From: Arenicola marina
Lineage: Eukaryota; Annelida; Polychaeta; Arenicolidae
Reading direction: 5' to 3'
DNA length: 64,000 nucleotides
Assembly (NCBI GenBank): GCA_964019135.1
Contig: OZ025253.1
Location: forward strand, 36,568,548 to 36,632,547
Shown here: piece by piece, positions 58,010 through 64,000 of the stretch
How the letters are laid out: each line of letters starts with the position of its first letter
Position numbering within the stretch: the first letter of the stretch is position 1
Made by a program: the position numbers and the translations under genes
The notes under the pieces: generated by a model
Seen by the model: the letters and a program-made list of their open reading frames with translations, nothing else
Database searches by the model: none
Told to the model about the DNA's origin: nothing

Positions 58010-60400
58010 AGGGGGATAGATCTAACTGAAACGGCCTTTTATTTATGTCTTCCATTATGTGTGCACCTTGTTGATGTATTAGTGTTAAGTGTTACCCGAA
58101 TGGAAGTTAGGAAGGGGTTCATATGCAGTAAACCCTTAGTGATATATTACTCAATGTTACCTGACTAATACGCAATATCGTATTTTCTCCGTTAATCGGG
58201 ATTACAGTTTTAATTGTCCTCGTGAATGAATTGCTATTAACTCGACCCCCCCCCCCCCCTCCTGGCCCTATACCGTCTGCCACACCCTTCACGACCATGC
58301 AATACGACAAAGCCACAATGATTGTCGTGAAAAATGACACTTCAACAATAAACATTTTGAAAATGCTACACTGGACGCTGGACCCCCTGTTCCAGACCAC
58401 TTGCAATCATTTTGTTATCGATGATATTGCGTGGTCGTTAGATTAGAAGGGTGCGGTCGCCAAACCAGCTACAACCGTTTGCGTAGCATATCGTGCGGAA
58501 GCACGGTGTTGCCGATAAAATTGTTTGATTAACATATTACAGTAATATTTCGGCCCCGGCTCATTGCAAACATGTTCCGGTTGCTCTGACCGAGGCGCGA
58601 ATGACAGGCCATTGCGGGATATACACAAAACCGCGTCCTTTGCTAGTGATAACCAAACGGGCCCGTATGAACCATAAATAAACATGACGGGTTGTATATA
58701 TGTGTTACATTACTGCACGTATGTCAAACTTTAACGTTATATATGATGAGAACAAATGAGTTAAGTGGAAAACCGGGAAACCGGCATCATGCATATCGTG
58801 TCTAGCATCTCGTAAGTCTAGTTTAACACATGCCGTCTGGTGCGGCCAGAATGAGGTCACCTTTTGCATATTTTTCCGGCGTTCCACCTCAAGAAATACA
58901 GTTTGTAGATTGGGAAAAGGTAATTATAAATATACATTTGAGCCTGGAGAAGTGGTGAAGGCGGGAGTGTGGAGTGGGGGGGGGGGGGGGGGAGCAAGGA
59001 GGGGTCATACATAGGCGTGAATACCCGGGGCTGATACTTGGTATATATTGGCGATTTTTCAAGAGTAATGAAAATCATTGATCAGCTAATGTACTCCCAG
59101 TTTACGAAGAATTATTTTCATGATAGGCAGTTAAGGGGGAAATGAAGAGCCCGTCGCAGGTGAATGGAAATACCCCTTGCCCTCCTCCCCCCCCCACCCC
59201 AAGCAGCATTAAAAGGCACGAACCAGGCTACACTAGCAGCCACTTCGCAAAGGGGCTTCGCGAATTGCCCGGGGGGAGGGAGGAGGGAGGTGGGTGGCAT
59301 TATTATACACATATGGTGGTGGTGCTTGGGGGGGGGGTGGGCTGGGGGTGGTGTTACGCGGCTGCCCCTTGATACCTGAGATAACAGGCATTTGCGATGA
59401 AAAGGATACCCCTAAAGAGCGAATATTTTAAAACGACCGGACAGTGGTGGGGGGTAGGGGGGGGGGTGAAGGGGGCTCTGAACATGTGTTTTGGTAGAGC
59501 GGGTTTGCCGGGAAAGAAAACTAAACCGAGCTGATTTGCTGTAAAAAAAAGCATAAACCAAGCGGGTCTGCATGGAACTGCGACATAGAGTGATCAACGG
59601 AAAAAAATACCCCTTCCTAACGATTTTTTTTTGTAAAACGCCCCTTTGGACGGAATTTTGGCAATGTGCGATTTGCGATATATCTGCTACATCTGGCCAG
59701 ATACACTTGGTAACGTTATAACTGATCTATATATGTATTATTTATCAATGACATATATCCCTTTTTTCTCCGCTCTATATCCCTTTTTTCTCTCCCCGGA
59801 ACATTCGAGGAATGTTCCCAAAACGTTGCTCACTCATGTTTCGTAAGCAACCAAATAAGAACCTCTAGCGAATGTTACGGGAATGTTCTCTGTTTACCAG
59901 GCAGGTATTACACCCCGTTGAACAGAGGTGCGTCGCGCAGACACAGGCTACCATAGGGTCAAATAAATCAAGCAAATAACGTGGATGGCAGAGGCCCGGA
60001 ATTCCGAGACGGGATAGGCGGAGATGGCAGAGGCCGGGAATTCCGAAACTGGACAGGCGGGACAAGTCGCAAGGATTCCGAGGTAATGTTCAGAAGCTTG
60101 AATTTAAGAGCAATGTTGAGTATCGCCTCATTTTTTCCGAAGCTTTGCATGTATATTTCCAAAGGTATATTTGACTCAAATGTGAATAGTCTAATTAATG
60201 ATTGTTGTGGACACCGGGACAAATATGTAGACCTATTTAAAATATCTAGTTGTCAATTTTTATTTTTTTATTTCTCAGTCTACCAAAATACAAACAGTAA
60301 AGACAGAAAGTTCAAAGGGTAAAAAACTGCTGCGAAAATATCTAAAACGTCAACACTTTTTTGAGTGGTTTAAAGTTAGAGACCCACAGTACGGAACAGG
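58010..60400. other. Gene-free stretch with mononucleotide G/C runs
   Basis: No gene is recognised. C-runs or G-runs of 8-16 bp occur at 58247, 58975-58992, 59189, 59328 and 59457. A 39-bp unit beginning GATGGCAGAGGCC is tandemly duplicated at 59984-60022 and 60023-60061. The segment 59035-59200 resembles 53790-54020. Confidence 0.5.
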
Positions 60401-62590
60401 ATGAGGAGGAATGTCGAAGACAGAATGAGTGTGTATGCTGTGAGGGAAACACTCGACGCTAATCTCTTTACCAATCTGAATGATGACGAAGGTCGCTTCG
60501 TCATACTGGATTTGAAAATTCGTGATACCAGGTCTCTAGCAAATATATATTGGCATAATGATGATAAACCAGAGTTTTTTTCCTGGATATTTTTTATACA
60601 GATATATGAAGAAGTACTTGCTACACATTTTGTGGTTGGGATGATTTCAATTGTATTCTAGATTATCAAATGGATAAGCAAGGAGGTCGAAAGGATCATC
60701 CAAATGTAAAGAGTAGAGCCGTCATTAAGGGTCAAATGGAAAAGAATCGTGTCGTTTGAACTGGTAAACATAGCAAAGCACTCTGAGATTCAGTGTACAG
60801 TTGAGTCAGCGCTTGGTGACTGAACACGGGGAAGAGGGTTTTGAAAGCTCAATAGTTCATTGTTGGGATACCAGTATGGAGAAACAACTATAGAAACGGT
60901 AAAGGACACCATGCGGGCAGAAAACGGTCAAAATCCTTTGTTCTTATGGGATATCATAAAGAGTTAAAGGCGAATCTATTAAGTTAGTTAGTTACAGCTA
61001 ATAAAAATAGATCTCAAAATGACAAAATAACGGTACTGGAGAGACGGTTGAAAAACCTTGAACTGAAACTTTCGCAGACTTCAGACAGTGATATACTTAG
61101 CGACATTAACGTATTTATAGAAGATATTAATGAAATAGTTGAAGCTAAAACTAAAGGGGCATTTCTTTTAAATACAGATTATAGAATTATTACAACAAGT
61201 GTTGGCAAGAAAATAAAGTCCACGTTCGAAAAACTAATACATCAAGATCAGATTCGCTTTATAAATGGGCGATACATCGGCGAGAATATTTTCAAACTAA
61301 CAATCATTACAGACTTGGCTAAAGACGAAAAGGCTATGTACCATGTTGTCGAATTGTTGATTTCAAATAAAACACAAATACCAAAGAAGAAAATGCTGAA
61401 CTGTTATTTCTGTCAAATAAACTTTGATAAAGCCTTTTGAGCTTCATTAAGCAAGCGCTTAAACATTTTGATTTTGGAAACTCTATATAACGAAGGTTTC
61501 AAACGTTTTATACCGATATTAGTTCATGTGTAATGAACAACGGGTGAACGTCGTTTGACTTTCCCATAACAATAGGTCTAAGGCAAGGGTGTCCACTTTC
61601 TCCCTACTTATTGATCTTGGTAGCCGAAATATTAGTCGTAGTGACCCTGGTATTATTTGCTTCGAATATATAAATCAGGAACTTAACATTATTCAATACG
61701 CAGACGATATGGGCCTGTTTCTAAGGTATTCAGAACATATCCTCAGAAAGGTCATTAAAACTCTTAACGAATTTTACCAGTTATCAGGACTAAATATAAA
61801 CCATAGAATGATAATGATAAAACGGTGACACTTCCTTCGGGGCAAATATGGGAAAGCTATCACATCCTCGTTCCCCAGTCACAAACAATATGGCACAAGA
61901 TCGTTCTTGGAGTAAAAATTAGTGCAAATCCTAAAGAATTTATCCGTCAAATTAAAGCGGGTTGAAAAAACAGATGCAAAGTATGTGGCCGCGCAGAAAA
62001 ACGTCCCTTTTCGGTAGAACGGTTATAACCCAATCAGTGATCATTCCTAAATTAGTCTCCTCAATGTTTGTGTTACCGAGCCCAGAGCCTCTATTCATCA
62101 AGCACATACAGAGGTACATGCTTAATTTCCTGTTGAATGGGAAACCAGAAAAAAACGTACTGTCATGTACACAGCCCTTGAAGGTATGAACGTGACAAAT
62201 ATTACAGAGAAGGAAAATTCACTGAAGGCCGCCTGGGTCAAAGGATATGTGTCAAATGAAGCTCTCTCGTGTTTAATAAGCGGTCAGTTTGAATCAGTCC
62301 GACAATTATTCTGTAAATGCAATCTGCGCGTGAAAGATGTTGTGAACCTCCTGTTTTAACAACGCATTTGTTTAATGTCGCCAGTTGGTGGTGTGAGTTT
62401 ATTTTTCATGAGGTATCTACGAAAACAGACGTTTTAGAAGACGTAATATGGGTCAATTCGTCAATTAGGATCAATGGTAACTGTACGCTCTAGAAAACTG
62501 GAGACCGTGTGAATTATGTATGTAAAATATTTAGTTACATTGGATGGTGCACTACTGCCTTATGATGACCTTATTGCGAACTACAAGTGA
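60401..62590 (+). pseudogene. Decayed LINE ORF2 (endonuclease + reverse transcriptase)
   Basis: The endonuclease part shows DDEGRFVILDLKIRD and NIYWHNDDKPEFF (60485-60585), then in another frame DDFNCILDYQMDKQGGRKDH (from about 60641). The reverse transcriptase shows LLNTDYRIITTS and LIHQDQIRFINGRYIGENI (61160-61290), INFDKAF (61420), GLRQGCPLSPYLLILVAE (about 61575-61628) and YADD (61697). Thumb-type sequence with SLFGRTVITQSVIIPKLV follows (about 62000), then NSSIRING (about 62455). At least six frame changes and many stops make it dead. Motif style differs from the LINE at 1-8 kb, so it is another family. No target-site duplication was found. Confidence 0.82.
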
Positions 62591-62869
62591 ATTTTTTTTT
62601 TGCATTACTATTGGGTGGTTTACCGGAGAATTGGAAAAAAACATGTATAACGCGGACAATCATGTTGTAAATACCGATAGTTGTCCTTAAGCAGCGTACA
62701 ATCAAACCAGCAACGTAAACAAATATGTGCATGACAAATTAATCACATGATATGCCTTGGATCCAGTGAGTGCCTAAGATAAATGGCAAAGTGATTTATC
62801 CGGCAATTTAACTTAAATGACTTCGTGTCATATTTTAGACGTCTATATTCGGTTTCTCAGTAAGTGAAG

Positions 62870-63190
62870 TATCGACTGTGTCATGTCCGTCTACTCCATC
62901 GTATTGATACACCGCCAACTTCCCTTCGTACTTTCTTATCCCGCTCGGTAATAAAATCACAATACACGACTTCTTTTCGGGTTTGCCAAAATGCTGTTCC
63001 AAATACATTCCGCATTGTTACAGTCCCAAAAAGGAAATGTTCTAGAGTTACCTTTTCTGACTCACAGGAATAACACCTGTTGCTCTCCACCATACCTCCC
63101 TTAAATAAACGTGTGTCGTTAGGGATTATCCTGCGTAAAAGCTTGTATTAAAAACTTCTCCGTTTCGTCTTCATAGAGGCCTTGAGAGGA
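62870..63190 (-). pseudogene. LINE C-terminal domain fragment, inverted relative to its neighbour
   Basis: On the minus strand YKLLRRIIPNDTRLF is followed by CYSC and LEHFLFG, the conserved tail of L1-like ORF2 proteins with its zinc-knuckle-like Cys/His motif (63075-63025). It faces the plus-strand LINE remnant tail to tail. It could be the missing C-terminus of that element turned around, or an independent copy. Confidence 0.65.
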
Positions 63191-64000
63191 CCAGTATGAC
63201 TACCGACTTGCCACTGATATCTGATATGGTGTAAAATTTGGCGATAAGGCGTTGGGACTAATGTTATTAGTGTTGGCACCCAGCCAGGTATTGCTGACGG
63301 GAAAAGCGATCAAGACCCCAGCGACAATGGTGACACATTCAACATGTTCAAGGTGGCTGTTAGTGCCAATGTGCTGGTACCACGGGTGCATAGGTGGGAC
63401 AGACAGACGGACAGCTTCATTTTATTAGTATATATGTATAGATACTGATCATGACACATCTGGCGGTAATTACTGTTCACGCTGTGAAAGCTGACGTGGC
63501 TTGGATCAAGTCAAGTCAAGTACGAACACGTAGCATTATGTCGAGCGAGCAAATGGAAATTAAAACTGTTAGGTCTAGACCACGTGACCGACACACCTCA
63601 TTATTATTCTGAGGATTTATTGAAGTGCAAAATTACCCATCTTGCAATTAATTTGGGGGCACATTTTTTGTGATTTCGTATGAAGTTGCTCAGAGTGAAC
63701 GGGATCCAATAACGAACCCCTACAACCAGTTTAAGTTTGTAGACTACTTGAAGCCATGCCATCAGGGTCTGTTGGTGGTAGATAAACTCGAAATAGTAGT
63801 CGGCCATCATTATTTGACTGTATCTACATTTACGGACCGACATTTGCGTACAGTGAAGCTAGCAAAATGAGCTTTTCACGGAATACAGCGCGATATCATT
63901 TCGGGGATTGACCATTGCAAGTGTGTCAACACTAGGTTGTTTCGGTTATATTGATGCCAGAAGATATAATACGTAAACACTATGATTTTAGTCGCACACA
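63191..64000. other. Gene-free right end
   Basis: No gene or element recognised. Frames of up to 79 codons exist on both strands without similarity I can name. GATCAAGTCAAGTCAAGT at 63504-63521 is a short simple repeat. Confidence 0.4.

Noticed and set aside
59142..59379. Short plus-strand frames over the G/C runs
   Set aside because: They are low-complexity translations of mononucleotide runs without start context or similarity.

Overview
The window reads as non-coding, repeat-dominated DNA from a metazoan, most likely a marine invertebrate. The evidence is transposon families typical of such genomes: non-LTR retrotransposons with endonuclease plus reverse transcriptase, a BEL/Pao element, a retroviral Env-like fragment, a tRNA-derived SINE and a C2H2/family-B DNA polymerase relic. 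Fragments of a CHST15-type carbohydrate sulfotransferase are also present. There are no bacterial operons, and I found no intact single-copy host gene. The species cannot be fixed from sequence alone; amphioxus- or mollusc-like genomes fit but this is inference.

Layout. About 1.0-7.7 kb (minus strand): a nearly complete two-ORF LINE of L1/Tx1 type, whose ORF1 and ORF2 are each broken only by one homopolymer frameshift. 7.7-12.2 kb: repeats, including a 144-bp tandem duplication, scattered TGACGTCA sites and an 86-bp-spaced repeat. 12.26-14.81 kb (plus strand): a decayed gene with a row of C2H2 zinc fingers followed by the exonuclease and first polymerase motifs of a family-B DNA polymerase. 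It is cut off abruptly by the next block.

14.8-43.2 kb: the main structure of the window, a tandem array of 18 copies of a unit of about 1,631 bp. Each full unit carries, on the minus strand, a retroviral Env-like scrap, an uncharacterised open segment, a 164-codon CHST15-like sulfotransferase fragment (5'-PSB loop present, 3'-PB half absent) and an AT-rich spacer. Copies fall into classes with different lesions. The last four copies form a 2.72-kb dimer repeat with a shared deletion of about 0.5 kb. At the right edge the Env-like reading frame runs out of the array into unique DNA, which looks like the ancestral flank.

43.2-46.4 kb: Env flank, unidentified minus-strand coding-like debris, a possible LTR and three L2-like retroposon tails. 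46.4-52.1 kb: a 22-bp satellite (roughly 245 units) with a 310-bp higher-order repeat, interrupted by a tRNA-derived SINE. Its long plus-strand ORFs are an arithmetic consequence of the 22-bp period. 52.1-54.9 kb: short direct repeats and a diverged minisatellite. 54.9-58.0 kb (minus): a BEL/Pao remnant (gag, zinc knuckle, protease, reverse transcriptase). 60.4-62.6 kb (plus): a decayed LINE of another family, facing a LINE C-terminal fragment on the minus strand at 62.9-63.2 kb.

Nothing here forms a working pathway. The story is one of nested mobile elements, with one composite satellite that captured and amplified pieces of a sulfotransferase gene and a retroviral envelope gene.
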